A stretch of 64,000 nucleotides of DNA from Alphaproteobacteria bacterium (GTDB lineage Bacteria; Pseudomonadota; Alphaproteobacteria; GCA-2731375): NCBI GenBank assembly GCA_021776235.1, contig JAJFGG010000121.1, forward strand, positions 1-64,000. The letters run 5' to 3'. Numbering within the stretch: position 1 is the first letter of the stretch; each line of letters opens with the position of its first letter. Position numbers and translations under genes: made by a program. Below the pieces are notes generated by a model. That model made no database searches. It worked only from the letters and a program-made list of their open reading frames with translations, and was not told the DNA's origin. Of this stretch, positions 42,749 to 51,828 are shown piece after piece.

Positions 42749-45084
42749 GTATCGGCGCCGAAGTACCCCGGGACCGGGCCAAGCGATTATTGTCCGGCCG
42801 GGGCAAATTTGTCGATGACATCGATCTGCCGCGCCTGCTGCACCTGGCCTTTGTGCGCTGCCCCTATGCCCATGCCAGCATTGGCGCCATCGATGGCGCC
42901 GAAGCCATGGCCTTGCCGGGGGTCGTCGCGGTCCTGACGGCGGCGGATCTGGACGCCGCCGTGTCGTCCTGGCGGGCGGCGCACAAACTATTTCCAGGCA
43001 TGGCGGCGCCGGAGCAGTCGGCCCTGGCCCGCGGCGTAGCCCGCTGGCAGGGCGAAGCGGTCGCCGGCGTGCTGGGCGAAAGCCGCGCCCTTGCCGAAGA
43101 TGGCGCCGAACGGGTTTCCGTCGATTGGCAGGAGCTGCCCGCCGTCATGGATGCAAACCAGGCCCTGGCGCCGGAGGCCCCGGTTCTGCACGGGGACATG
43201 GCGAATAATCTGGCATACACGGCGGAGGTCACGGCGGGCGATACAGAGGCGGCGTTCGAAGCGGCGGCGCATGTGGTGGAAGAGCATTTCCGCTTTCACC
43301 GCCACAGCGGCATCAGTCTGGAACCGCGCGGCATCATTGCCGAATTCGAACCCGGGGAAGGCCGCCTGACCGTGCATCAATCGCATCAGACGCCGCACCA
43401 GCAACAGGACCTTTATGCCCGCCTGCTGGGCCTGCCCGAACACAAGGTCAGGGTCATCTGTCCCGATGTGGGCGGCGCGTTCGGCTTGAAACATCACCTG
43501 ATGGCGGACGAACTGGTGGCCTGCGCCGCGGCCCGTCTGCTGGGCCGCCCGGTCAAATTTATCGCCGACCGTCTGGAGTCCTTCATGGCGGATGTGCATT
43601 GCCGGGATCACGAGGTCCGCGCCCGCATGGCCTTTTCCGGTTCGGGGGAAATTCTGGCGCTGCAGGTCGACGATCTTTTCAATGCCGGGGCCTATGGCCA
43701 GTACCCGCGCACCTCCATCGCCGAGGGCAATCAGATCATGCGCCTGACGGGCGCCCCCTATGGCCACGGCAACTACCGGGCCGGCCTGCGCATGGCCTTC
43801 CTGAACAAGAGCATCCTGGGCCATATCCGTTCGGTCGGGCATCCCATTGCCTGCGCCGTGGCCGAGCGCCTGGTCGATCTTGGCGCCGCCGCCCTGGGCC
43901 TGGATCCGATCGCGGTCAGACGGCAGAACTATCTGCAGGGCGACGATTTTCCCAGAACCTCCGTCGGCGGTGTGGAGCTGGAAAATCTCTCCTTCAACGC
44001 CTGTCTGGACAAGGCGCTGGAGATCATCGATATGGCGCAGTTCCGCCGGGAACAGGCGGAACTGCGGGCGCGCAACGTTTATCGCGGTATTGGCATCGCC
44101 ACCTTTGTCGAGTTGACGGCCATCGGACCGGAATATTATGGCGAGGGCGGCCAGCATATCAGCGCCCAGGAAACCTGCCTGCTGCGCCTGGAAGCGTCCG
44201 GCACCATCCGCTGCTATACCGGCGCCACCGACCAGGGCCAGGGCATCGATACCGGCATCCAGCAGGTGGTCGCCGATGGCCTGGGCCTGGCCGTGCCCGA
44301 TGTGGAGGTGATCAGCGGCGACAGCGCCCTGTGTCCCATGGGCGGCGGCTCGTGGGGTTCGCGCGGCGCGGCCCTGGCCGGGGAGGCGGCCATGCGCGCC
44401 GCCACCACCCTGCGGCGCAATATCCTGGCCATCGCAGGGAGTTTGCTGCAGAAAAACGCCGCCGATCTGACTATCGAGCAAGGCATCGTGCTGGATGCCA
44501 CGACCGACAGCGCCCATATGGCGGTCTCCGAGATTGCCCGGATCGGCCATTTTCAGCCCTACAGCATTGCCGAGGATGTTACCGCGGACCTAACCGTGGT
44601 GGAACGTTATGCCTCCCGGGGCCGCCTGTTCCTGGCCGGCAACGGCCTGCAGATCGCCACGGTGGAGGTGGACATGGACACCGGCATCGTCACCCCGCTG
44701 CGCCATCTGGTGGTGCACGACTGCGGCCGCATCCTGAACCCCCTTCTGGTCCGCGAACAGATCCGCGGCGGTGTCGTACAGGGCCTGGGCGCCGCGCTTT
44801 ATGAAGAGCTGCGCTATGACCCGGCCGGCCATCTGTTGACCGGCAGCTTCGCCGACTATCTGGTGCCCATGGCCGGCGAGATGCCCGATATCGAGGTCGC
44901 CCACATCGAAACCCCCACCGAAACATCGGCCCTGGGCGCGAAAGGCGCCGGCGAGGCCGGCACCGCCGGCGCCGTGGGCGCCATTCTGAACGCGGTCAAC
45001 GACGCCATTTCGCCCTTTGACGCCAGCATCGCGGAAACCCCCATCACGCCGCCAAGACTGTTGCGCGCCCTGGGCCGGTTTTAG
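42745..45084 (+). CDS. molybdopterin-binding catalytic subunit of the hydroxylase (CoxL-like)
   Basis: Large subunit of 779 residues with Mo-pterin binding segments 'GGAFGLKHHLMADE', 'GATDQGQGIDTGIQQVVADGLGL' and the C-terminal catalytic-Glu loop 'LGAKGAGEAGTAGAVGAI'. It inserts water-derived oxygen into a C-H bond of the substrate. Where form I CO dehydrogenase has AYRCSFR and form II/xanthine enzymes have AYRGAGRP, this protein has 'GHIRSVGHPIACAVAERLVD', so it is not a CO dehydrogenase of form I and differs from the common form II as well. The ATG overlaps the small subunit's stop; the frame's upstream extension lies inside that gene. Confidence 0.94.
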   Translation: MSIGAEVPRDRAKRLLSGRGKFVDDIDLPRLLHLAFVRCPYAHASIGAIDGAEAMALPGVVAVLTAADLDAAVSSWRAAHKLFPGMAAPEQSALARGVARWQGEAVAGVLGESRALAEDGAERVSVDWQELPAVMDANQALAPEAPVLHGDMANNLAYTAEVTAGDTEAAFEAAAHVVEEHFRFHRHSGISLEPRGIIAEFEPGEGRLTVHQSHQTPHQQQDLYARLLGLPEHKVRVICPDVGGAFGLKHHLMADELVACAAARLLGRPVKFIADRLESFMADVHCRDHEVRARMAFSGSGEILALQVDDLFNAGAYGQYPRTSIAEGNQIMRLTGAPYGHGNYRAGLRMAFLNKSILGHIRSVGHPIACAVAERLVDLGAAALGLDPIAVRRQNYLQGDDFPRTSVGGVELENLSFNACLDKALEIIDMAQFRREQAELRARNVYRGIGIATFVELTAIGPEYYGEGGQHISAQETCLLRLEASGTIRCYTGATDQGQGIDTGIQQVVADGLGLAVPDVEVISGDSALCPMGGGSWGSRGAALAGEAAMRAATTLRRNILAIAGSLLQKNAADLTIEQGIVLDATTDSAHMAVSEIARIGHFQPYSIAEDVTADLTVVERYASRGRLFLAGNGLQIATVEVDMDTGIVTPLRHLVVHDCGRILNPLLVREQIRGGVVQGLGAALYEELRYDPAGHLLTGSFADYLVPMAGEMPDIEVAHIETPTETSALGAKGAGEAGTAGAVGAILNAVNDAISPFDASIAETPITPPRLLRALGRF

Positions 45085-45138
45085 GCGCATTGCCGGTCTG
45101 TCAGATGGAGCGCGCAATGAACAAGGGAGACAGACTGC

Positions 45139-47217
45139 ATGGCCTATCGCCTGGGCATTGATATCGGCGGCACTTTCACGGATTTCGCCCTGTTCAACGA
45201 AGCGGACGGCAGCGTCGCCATTCACAAGCAACTGACCACGCCCGATGATCCGTCACGCGCCGTGCTGCAGGGTACCGCCGGCCTGCTGGCCGGCCATGAC
45301 CTGGACCTGGCCGCGGTGGTGGAGATCGTGCACGGCACCACCCTGGTGACCAATGCGGTGATCGAACGCAAGGGCGCCCGCACCGGCATGCTGACCACGC
45401 GGGGCTTCCGCGATGTCCTCGATATGGCCCGGGAGAAACGTTACGACGTGTTCGATCTACGCCTGGTCTTTCCCGACCCTCTGGTGCCACGGCGCTGGCG
45501 CGGCGAGGTGGACGAGCGCTGCCACTATGACGGCAGGGTTGAAATACCTCTTGATCTGGCAGGCGCCCGGGCCACCCTGACCGGCCTGGTCGAGGAACAC
45601 GGCATCGAATCCCTGGCCATCTGCCTGCTGCATGGTTACGCCAACCCGGGCCATGAACAGGCCTTGCGCGAGATGGCGGCGGCGGCCTATCCCGATCTCA
45701 TGGTGTCCCTGTCTTCGGAGGTCTCGCCGGCATGGCGGGAGTTCGAGCGCTTCACCACGACCTGCATCAACGCCTTTACCCAGCCCATGTTCGATCAGTA
45801 TCTGGGCCGCCTGGAGGCGGGCCTGGCGAACCTGGGCTTTACGGGACGGCTGTTCGTCATGTCTTCCAGCGGCGGCACCCTGACACCCGGCACGGCACGG
45901 CGCTTTCCGGTCCGGGTGATCGAATCCGGCCCGGCGGCGGGGGCCCGGATGTCGGCCTTTCACGGCCGCGTCCTGGGCCGCCCGGAGCTGCTGTCTTTCG
46001 ACATGGGCGGCACCACGGCCAAGGGCGCCCTGATACGGGGCGGCGCGGCGATCAAGGTCTATCACCAGGAGATTGCCCGCGCCCACGGCTTCAAGGCCGG
46101 CAGCGGCCTGCCCGTACAAAGCCCGGTGATCGATATGATCGAAATCGGCGCCGGCGGCGGCTCTATCGCCGAGGTCGATGTGCGCGGCACCATTTCCGTC
46201 GGCCCGCACAGCGCCGGTGCCGATCCGGGCCCGGCCTGCTATGGCCGGGGCGGCACGGCCCCTACCCTGACCGATGCCAACCTGGTCCTGGGTTATCTCG
46301 ACCCGGGCTTCTTTCTGGGCGGCGCCATGACCCTGGATACGGCCGCCGCCGAGCGGGCTATCGGCGGGCAGATCGCCGGGCCATTGGCATTGACCCCGGC
46401 CCGGGCCGCCTGGGGCATTCACGAAATCATCGATGAAGACGTGGCAAGAGCTTTTCGCATCCATGCCTCTGAACGGGGCTTCGACTATCGCGGTTCTTCC
46501 ATGGTTGCCTTTGGCGGTTCCGGCCCGGTGCATGCCATGGGCGTGGCCCGCAAACTGGGCATACCGCGGGTGATCTTTCCCGCCGCCGCCGGCGTCATGT
46601 CGGCCCTGGGCCTCCTCGCCAGCCCGCTGATCTTTGAAGTGGCGCGGACCCGGCAGGCCTTTGTCGCCGACCTGGCCCAGGCGGATTTCGCCGCGACCTT
46701 CGCGGCCCTGGAGGCCGAAGCCATGGCGCCCCTGACTGCCGCCGGCATCAGCCCCGATGCCCTGACCGTCAGCCGGCAATTGGACATGCGCTATCACGGC
46801 CAGGGCCATGAAATTGAGGTCAATCTGCCCGCCCATACCACGGTCGATGCCCTGCCGGCGCTCTTTCGCGAACATTATGCGGCCGTGTACGGCGCGGCCC
46901 TCCTCGATGCGCCCCTGGTGGTGACCACCTGGAAGGTGGAGGCATCGGCGCCGCCGCCCGAACTGGCAACCGCCCGGCCGCCCGCGGCGGGCGAGGCGAC
47001 TGCGAAGGGCACCCGGCAGGCCTATTTCCCGGGCGGCTATGTCCCGACGCCGGTCTATGACCGCTATGGCCTGGGCCTCGGCAGCGCTATTGACGGCCCG
47101 GCCCTGATCGAGGAACGGGAGTCGACGGTGGTGATCGGCAGCGGCGAACGGGTTCAGGTTGACGATTTCGGCAACCTTGTCGCCGAATTGACCAACAACG
47201 AAGGGACATCGTCATGA
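45139..47217 (+). CDS. hyuA: hydantoinase/5-oxoprolinase family subunit A (first copy)
   Basis: Protein of 692 residues with an N-terminal acetate-kinase-like nucleotide-binding fold: 'RLGIDIGGTFTDFALF', 'VHGTTLVTNAVIERKG', 'SSSGGTLTP', 'ESGPAAGARMSAF' and 'SFDMGGTTAKGAL'. With HyuB it forms an ATP-dependent amidohydrolase such as N-methylhydantoinase or 5-oxoprolinase, or a related carboxylase (acetone/acetophenone type). AAGGGAGA is about 9 bases before ATG 45139. It lies 54 bases after the molybdenum hydroxylase, suggesting its substrate is the hydroxylated (lactam-like) product. The second copy is at 60091 on the opposite strand. Confidence 0.93.
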   Translation: MAYRLGIDIGGTFTDFALFNEADGSVAIHKQLTTPDDPSRAVLQGTAGLLAGHDLDLAAVVEIVHGTTLVTNAVIERKGARTGMLTTRGFRDVLDMAREKRYDVFDLRLVFPDPLVPRRWRGEVDERCHYDGRVEIPLDLAGARATLTGLVEEHGIESLAICLLHGYANPGHEQALREMAAAAYPDLMVSLSSEVSPAWREFERFTTTCINAFTQPMFDQYLGRLEAGLANLGFTGRLFVMSSSGGTLTPGTARRFPVRVIESGPAAGARMSAFHGRVLGRPELLSFDMGGTTAKGALIRGGAAIKVYHQEIARAHGFKAGSGLPVQSPVIDMIEIGAGGGSIAEVDVRGTISVGPHSAGADPGPACYGRGGTAPTLTDANLVLGYLDPGFFLGGAMTLDTAAAERAIGGQIAGPLALTPARAAWGIHEIIDEDVARAFRIHASERGFDYRGSSMVAFGGSGPVHAMGVARKLGIPRVIFPAAAGVMSALGLLASPLIFEVARTRQAFVADLAQADFAATFAALEAEAMAPLTAAGISPDALTVSRQLDMRYHGQGHEIEVNLPAHTTVDALPALFREHYAAVYGAALLDAPLVVTTWKVEASAPPPELATARPPAAGEATAKGTRQAYFPGGYVPTPVYDRYGLGLGSAIDGPALIEERESTVVIGSGERVQVDDFGNLVAELTNNEGTSS

Positions 47218-48884
47218 CGGCGGCAGCCACGCAACAACAGAGCCTGGATGCGGTCAGCGTCGGCATCATGTGGGACCGTCTGGTCGCCATTTCTGATGAG
47301 ATCGTGACCACCCTGGTGCGGACCTCGTTCTCGACCATCGTCAGCGAAAGCTATGACCTGACCGTGGCCCTGATGGACAGGGATGGTCAATTGATGGCCC
47401 AGGGCACCTACAGCGTGCCGGTGTTCATGGGCACCGCGCCCGCGACCCTGCAGCATATGCTCGACCGCTTCCCGGCCCATAGCCTGCGGCCCGGCGACGT
47501 GGTGATCACCAACGATCCCTGGCTTGGCACCGGGCATACCTTCGATATCAATGTCATGCGGCCGGTTTTCCAGGGCGGCCGGCTGATCGCCTATGTCATG
47601 AGCATTACCCACTTGCCGGATATTGGCGGTCTGGGTTTCGGCGCGGCGGCGCGGGAGATCTATCACGAAGGTTTGCGCCTGCCGGTCTGCAAGCTGTTCG
47701 AGGCCGGGCAGCGCAACGACTTTATCGTCGAGTTGATGCGCAACAATGTCCGGGCCGCGGACCAGGTGATCGGCGATCTGCTGGCCAACGTCACCGCCAC
47801 CAAGGCCGGCGAGGATATGCTGGGCGCCTTCCTGGCGGAATACGGCCTGGCTGATTTTACCGCCCTGTCCGGGGAAATCCGCGGCCGCTCGGAAGCCGCG
47901 ACCCGCCAGCGCATCGCCCGGATGGCCGACGGCAGCTACCTCAACGAAATCCAGATCGAGGGCGTGGACGGCCCCCTGACCCTGGCCTGCCGCATCGACA
48001 TTACGGGCGATGCCATGACGGTTGATTTTGCCGGCACCGCCCCCGCCGTGCGCCGGGGCATCAACGTGCCGTTCTGTTACACCCGGGCCATGGTGCTGTA
48101 TTCCATGAAATGCCTGACCGTGCCGGAATTGCCCAACAACGGCGGAAGCGTCGTCCCCATCACCGTCACCGCGCCCACGGGCTGTCTGTTGCACGCGCAG
48201 CCGCCCTCGCCCACGGGGGCGCGGCACATGATCGGTCATTTCGTCTCGCCCCTGGTGTTCGGCGCCCTGGCCGGGGCGGTGCCGGACCAGATCCAGGCCG
48301 ATTGCGGCATGCTCGATCTGATGACCTTTCAGGGCCGGCACCGGGACGGCCATGATGTCTCGACGATCTATTTCGCCTCGGGCGGCTTCGGCGCCCTGGC
48401 CGGCCGCGATGGCGCCGAGACCACGCCCGGGCCCTCGAACATGGCCGTGGTGCCCGTCGAGGTCTGGGAGACCCTGACCTCCACCACCATCGAACATAAA
48501 CGCCTGCTGCCGGATTCGGGCGGCGCCGGCGCCGCCCGCGGCGGCCTGGGCCAGGAGGTGGTGATCCGCAATGACAGCAACAATCTGCTGACCGTCTTCT
48601 GCATGGCCAACCGGACCGAATTTCCCCCCCTTGGCATAATGGGCGGCAGCCCTGGCCGGCTGCGACAACACCGCGTCAATAATGAAACCGTGGACCCGAA
48701 AGGACATTACGAACTGCAGCCCGGCGACCGCATCACGATGATCGAAGCCGGCGGCGGTGGCTATGGCGACTCGTCCGGGCGGTCACGGGAGGCGATCCAG
48801 GTAGACCTCGAAGAAGGTTTCATAACTCCCGAAGGCGCTGCAAGGGACTATGGTATTGATTACGGGACGTTCGAACCCAGCTAA
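47214..48884 (+). CDS. hyuB: hydantoinase/5-oxoprolinase family subunit B (first copy)
   Basis: Protein of 556 residues: 'SVGIMWDRLVAISDEIVTTLVRTSFSTIVSESYDLTVALMD', 'GDVVITNDPWLGTGHTFDINVMRPVF' and 'DRITMIEAGGGGYGD' are typical HyuB segments. Its ATG overlaps the hyuA stop (ATGA). HyuB supplies the metal-dependent amide-hydrolysing part of the complex. It ends the plus-strand operon that begins at 38374; the next gene is 100 bases downstream and AT-richer, marking the start of an accessory stretch. Confidence 0.93.
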   Translation: MTAAATQQQSLDAVSVGIMWDRLVAISDEIVTTLVRTSFSTIVSESYDLTVALMDRDGQLMAQGTYSVPVFMGTAPATLQHMLDRFPAHSLRPGDVVITNDPWLGTGHTFDINVMRPVFQGGRLIAYVMSITHLPDIGGLGFGAAAREIYHEGLRLPVCKLFEAGQRNDFIVELMRNNVRAADQVIGDLLANVTATKAGEDMLGAFLAEYGLADFTALSGEIRGRSEAATRQRIARMADGSYLNEIQIEGVDGPLTLACRIDITGDAMTVDFAGTAPAVRRGINVPFCYTRAMVLYSMKCLTVPELPNNGGSVVPITVTAPTGCLLHAQPPSPTGARHMIGHFVSPLVFGALAGAVPDQIQADCGMLDLMTFQGRHRDGHDVSTIYFASGGFGALAGRDGAETTPGPSNMAVVPVEVWETLTSTTIEHKRLLPDSGGAGAARGGLGQEVVIRNDSNNLLTVFCMANRTEFPPLGIMGGSPGRLRQHRVNNETVDPKGHYELQPGDRITMIEAGGGGYGDSSGRSREAIQVDLEEGFITPEGAARDYGIDYGTFEPS

Positions 48885-48985
48885 CGGCAAGGCGGGGTAC
48901 GCTGGGGAGCTGTTAGTATCGGCAGCAGGAAACAATAGGGGTAAGCGTCCGCCTTTATTTTTGTTGATATTGTGGAGGACTGGTT

Positions 48986-49732
48986 ATGAAGCTGGCCTAT
49001 CAGAACTGGCTCGTACAACTGGGTTATGCAGATGGAACTGTCCAAGCGCAGATGCATCGCGCAACGCGGGTCGAGGAATGTTATGGCGATTTAGACGAAC
49101 ACTATGATCGTGACCAACTTCAAAGCGTGATCCACGAATTGAAATACTCAACAGAAGACGAGAGACGCGACAAGCCAAACCCGTCAAGAATTCCATTCAG
49201 CGGAAACAACCGAAACAATCTCGCCTCATATAGAAATGCGACTGAACGTTACTGCAAATTCCGCAGGGAGATGGTCAACGACGAAGATATCGCTGACAAC
49301 TCGACCTTAGCAATGAAGGATTCAGAGGACGTAGGCAATGAGCGCGGCCAGCTTATTGGGTTGGAGCGGGATATGCAATCAACATTGCGTCGCGCCATTA
49401 CGCAACTGGAACCCGGTCTAAAGATCATTGATGAGGGAGCGGAGCGTTCGGTTTCTTCCGGATTTATTGACATTACGGCAAAAGACGCAAAAGGCTCAGT
49501 TGTTGTTATCGAACTCAAGACTGGAACTGCCAGGCAGAAAGCTGTTGGGCAAATTCTGAGCTACATGGGAGATATCGCGGATGAAGAACCCGACGCCGAC
49601 ATAAGGGGTATATTGGTTGCCAGCGACTTTGACAAGAAGGCTCGAGCCGCCGCACGAATGGTACCTACTTTGTCGCTTCGAGCGTACAAGGTGCACTTTG
49701 AATTTACAACTGCTGATGAGACGCCCACATGA
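48986..49732 (+). CDS. NucS-like endonuclease domain protein
   Basis: Protein of 248 residues. The C-terminal third contains the RecB-like nuclease core of the NucS/DUF91 type: 'GFIDITAKDAKGSVVVIELKTG' (catalytic Asp and Glu-x-Lys) followed by 'AVGQILSYMGDIA'. NucS acts on mismatched or branched DNA in actinobacteria and archaea. The N-terminal part ('YQNWLVQLGYADGTVQAQMHRATRVEECYGDLDEHYD') does not look like the actinobacterial N-terminal domain but resembles a core-binding helical segment, so the DNA target may differ. GGAGG precedes ATG 48986. AT-richer than hyuB, followed by transposon remnants, it is probably acquired; defence or repair is possible. Confidence 0.8.
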   Translation: MKLAYQNWLVQLGYADGTVQAQMHRATRVEECYGDLDEHYDRDQLQSVIHELKYSTEDERRDKPNPSRIPFSGNNRNNLASYRNATERYCKFRREMVNDEDIADNSTLAMKDSEDVGNERGQLIGLERDMQSTLRRAITQLEPGLKIIDEGAERSVSSGFIDITAKDAKGSVVVIELKTGTARQKAVGQILSYMGDIADEEPDADIRGILVASDFDKKARAAARMVPTLSLRAYKVHFEFTTADETPT

Positions 49733-49858
49733 ATACCAACGAGCAATGTGCTCGAGTTGATCGTCAAGATCGACGGAAAAAGTTTGAACGAGCAAGGAGT
49801 CGACCAATCTAATGTTTTTTCGAAAGGCAAAGGGCCAAATTTTTCTTCTTGAATACTC

Positions 49859-49909
49859 GGCATCTGACTACACAGACGATTACTAGGAAATTCAAGAAGA
49901 AAGACCTGA
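49859..49909 (+). repeat. dispersed repeat copy A, upstream of a RAYT-like remnant
   Basis: The stretch from GGCATCTGACTACA to TTCAAGAAGAAAGACCTGA recurs in recognisable form at 56554-56606 and, in part, at 54776-54817. The last 19 bases are identical to the 54.8 kb copy. It stands immediately before a transposase-like frame (49911). The 413-base gap 49733-50146 contains this repeat and the remnant and nothing else recognisable. Confidence 0.7.
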
Positions 49910-49910
49910 C

Positions 49911-50030
49911 CCTCCCTTTATTGAGTATCCCGGTGCGGTCTATCACGTCACCGCGCGGGGCAACGGCAGGCAGGTGGTGTTTCTCGACGAGGGCGGCCGC
50001 AAGGGAATTGAGGTTCAGGCTGTTTTCTAG
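49911..50030 (+). mobile_element. N-terminal remnant of a REP-associated (Y1/IS200-like) transposase
   Basis: The frame from 49911 to TAG 50028-50030 reads 'PPFIEYPGAVYHVTARGNGR' and continues with a 'QVVFLDE' strand, matching the N terminus of TnpA_REP/RAYT proteins ('RP.RIEYPGAVYHVT.RGN.RQ..F.D'). After about 28 codons it diverges and stops; the HUH motif and catalytic Tyr are missing. No start codon is evident. It is a decayed element rather than a gene. Confidence 0.7.
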
Positions 50031-50146
50031 ATATTTCGGTGTCTGCAGGCTGCTGACACATTTGACCGGACGACCAATCAGGTCTTGAGCAAAATCGAAA
50101 CTGGTCCGGCCGCTTTAGGGTGGCTAGGCGCGCGGCCCAACGCCGT

Positions 50147-50896
50147 TCATTCGATACCGCCGGCCGTCCTGAGCATGCGGATAACCCCTTCGTGGTCCGC
50201 CGCAAGGGAATTCCGTTGGCGGGCGAATTTGTATCCCAGTATGGCGATGCCCAGCGCTGACTTGCCGACATCGTTGCGGGCGTTGACGGCGGCCCCGCGG
50301 GCGAGCAACAGCCCTACGGCCGCGCGGTGGCCGCGGCTTGCCGCGTAGGACAGCGCCGTCGCGCCGACGTCGGATCCAGCGTCGATTGGGACTCCCAGAT
50401 CAAGCATCGCGGTGATGGCAGCGGTCTCGTTCATCTCGGCCGCGGTGTGCAGCACCCGCCGCCTGAGCGCGGCGGCCCCTGCGCCGCCGTCCCGCGCTGT
50501 CAGGTTGGCGAGATCGCCGTTGCTGGCATCGGGCTTGACCTGATAGAGAATGAGGGCGACTTCAGCCTGTCCGTCCGCCAGTCCGAGGACGGCGATATCG
50601 CCGACCGCATAAACCCGGCAGCCGCCCGCACCGCGGCGCCGGCAGTCCTTGAGCGCCTGTTCGACGGCCTGGCCCGGCCAGCTCCGCCCCTGGCTTTGTC
50701 CCCATTCCCCCCATTCCGGGTCGACGGCGAAGGCCTTGTAGCGGGAACTGTGCGGCGGCAGCTGCCGGTATTGCTGAAACGGGATCTGCGCGGGCTGCGG
50801 CGGCGGCTCAACCTCCGACGCCGCGGCGCCCAGCACCAGGCCGATGGCGCCCAGGAGCACGGTTATGGCGGGAAAGCTACGGCGTCGCATCACCAT
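50147..50896 (-). CDS. exported ankyrin-repeat protein
   Basis: Protein of 249 residues with a signal peptide ('FPAITVLLGAIGLVLGAAASE', about 8-27). The middle holds 'ALKDCRRRGAGGCRVYAVGD', a cysteine pair in a pattern seen in small DUF4189-like domains, and the C-terminal third holds about two to three ankyrin repeats ('VLHTAAEMNETAAITAMLDLGVPID', 'GATALSYAASRGHRAAVGLLLARGAAVNARND'). Periplasmic ankyrin proteins usually bind proteins; the partner is unknown. Start ATG 50896, with a second ATG at 50890; no strong ribosome site. It is convergent with the transposase remnant and divergent from the peptidase at 51078. Confidence 0.8.
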   Translation of the reverse strand: MVMRRRSFPAITVLLGAIGLVLGAAASEVEPPPQPAQIPFQQYRQLPPHSSRYKAFAVDPEWGEWGQSQGRSWPGQAVEQALKDCRRRGAGGCRVYAVGDIAVLGLADGQAEVALILYQVKPDASNGDLANLTARDGGAGAAALRRRVLHTAAEMNETAAITAMLDLGVPIDAGSDVGATALSYAASRGHRAAVGLLLARGAAVNARNDVGKSALGIAILGYKFARQRNSLAADHEGVIRMLRTAGGIE

Positions 50897-51077
50897 AGTT
50901 TATCACAAGAATGCTGAACTCCAGATAGAAGTACACCACGCTTGCATGCGTAGGACCTGGTACTTCCCTTACGATACCTAGCAAAAGGCATCGACGTGAA
51001 AACGTCTCCGGACACCAACTTGCCAGAGCCGTCAAAAACATCAATCATCGACCGCGAAATTGAAGGTTTTCTGGCAA

Positions 51078-51758
51078 ATGGTCTACATCATCGGTTTCCT
51101 GGTTATCGCGGCAATCATCTACGGACCTTTCATTTGGGCCCGGCTGGTGCTGTCGTGGCACGGCACCGACCGCACGGACCTGCCGGGCACGGGCGGCGAA
51201 TTTGCGCGCCACCTGCTTGACCAGGCCGGCGTCGATGATGTCGCGGTTGAGATCTCCGGCTCCGGCGATCATTACGACCCGGGCGAGAAATCGGTGCGGC
51301 TGGAAAGCCGGCACATGGACGGCCGCTCCATCAGCGCGGTCGCCGTGGCCGCGCACGAGGTTGGCCACGCCCTGCAACACCGCGACGGCGACACGGCATT
51401 GATCCGCCGCCAGCGCCTGATCGAAAAAACCGCGAAACTGGAACGGCTCGGCAGCGCTATTATATTTCTGGCCCCCGTCGCCGGTCTGATCACCCGGCAT
51501 CCTGCACCGCTCTTCACCATCGCCGCCATAGGCGTCGGCGTCATGGCCATTCGCGTGATCGTTAATCTCGTCACACTACCCGTGGAACTGGACGCCAGCT
51601 TCAACCGTGCACTCCCGGCCCTAACCGCGGGAAAATACCTCGAAGGTCCCGATCTCGAGGCGGCCCGCAGGGTATTGGGCGCCTGCGCGCTTACCTACGT
51701 CGCCGGATCGTTGGCATCCTTGCTGAATTTCTACCGTTGGATCAGATTTTTCCGGTAG
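51078..51758 (+). CDS. zinc metallopeptidase, YugP-like
   Basis: Membrane protein of about 226 residues. An N-terminal membrane helix ('VYIIGFLVIAAIIYGPFIWA') precedes the zinc motif 'AVAAHEVGHALQH' (HExxH), and two to three more hydrophobic segments follow ('AIIFLAPVAGLI', 'FTIAAIGVGVMAIRVIVNLV'), ending with 'LPVELDASFNRALPAL', a Glu-containing segment that could provide the third ligand. The arrangement is that of YugP-type peptidases. ATG 51078 is chosen; the upstream in-frame TTG at 51060 has no ribosome site. The substrate is unknown, but membrane protein quality control is usual for such folds. Confidence 0.85.
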   Translation: MVYIIGFLVIAAIIYGPFIWARLVLSWHGTDRTDLPGTGGEFARHLLDQAGVDDVAVEISGSGDHYDPGEKSVRLESRHMDGRSISAVAVAAHEVGHALQHRDGDTALIRRQRLIEKTAKLERLGSAIIFLAPVAGLITRHPAPLFTIAAIGVGVMAIRVIVNLVTLPVELDASFNRALPALTAGKYLEGPDLEAARRVLGACALTYVAGSLASLLNFYRWIRFFR

Positions 51759-51828
51759 GATGCAGAGCAGCAGGGCAGATCATTTTCGACATTACACCGT
51801 GTCCCCTTTGCTCTCAAACTGGGGTACG

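Noticed and set aside
42988-44550. 520-codon minus-strand ORF opposite the hydroxylase large subunit
   Set aside because: Composition is dominated by Gly, His, Gln and Ala, as expected for the complement of a GC-rich gene, and the plus-strand gene has clear motifs and coupled starts.
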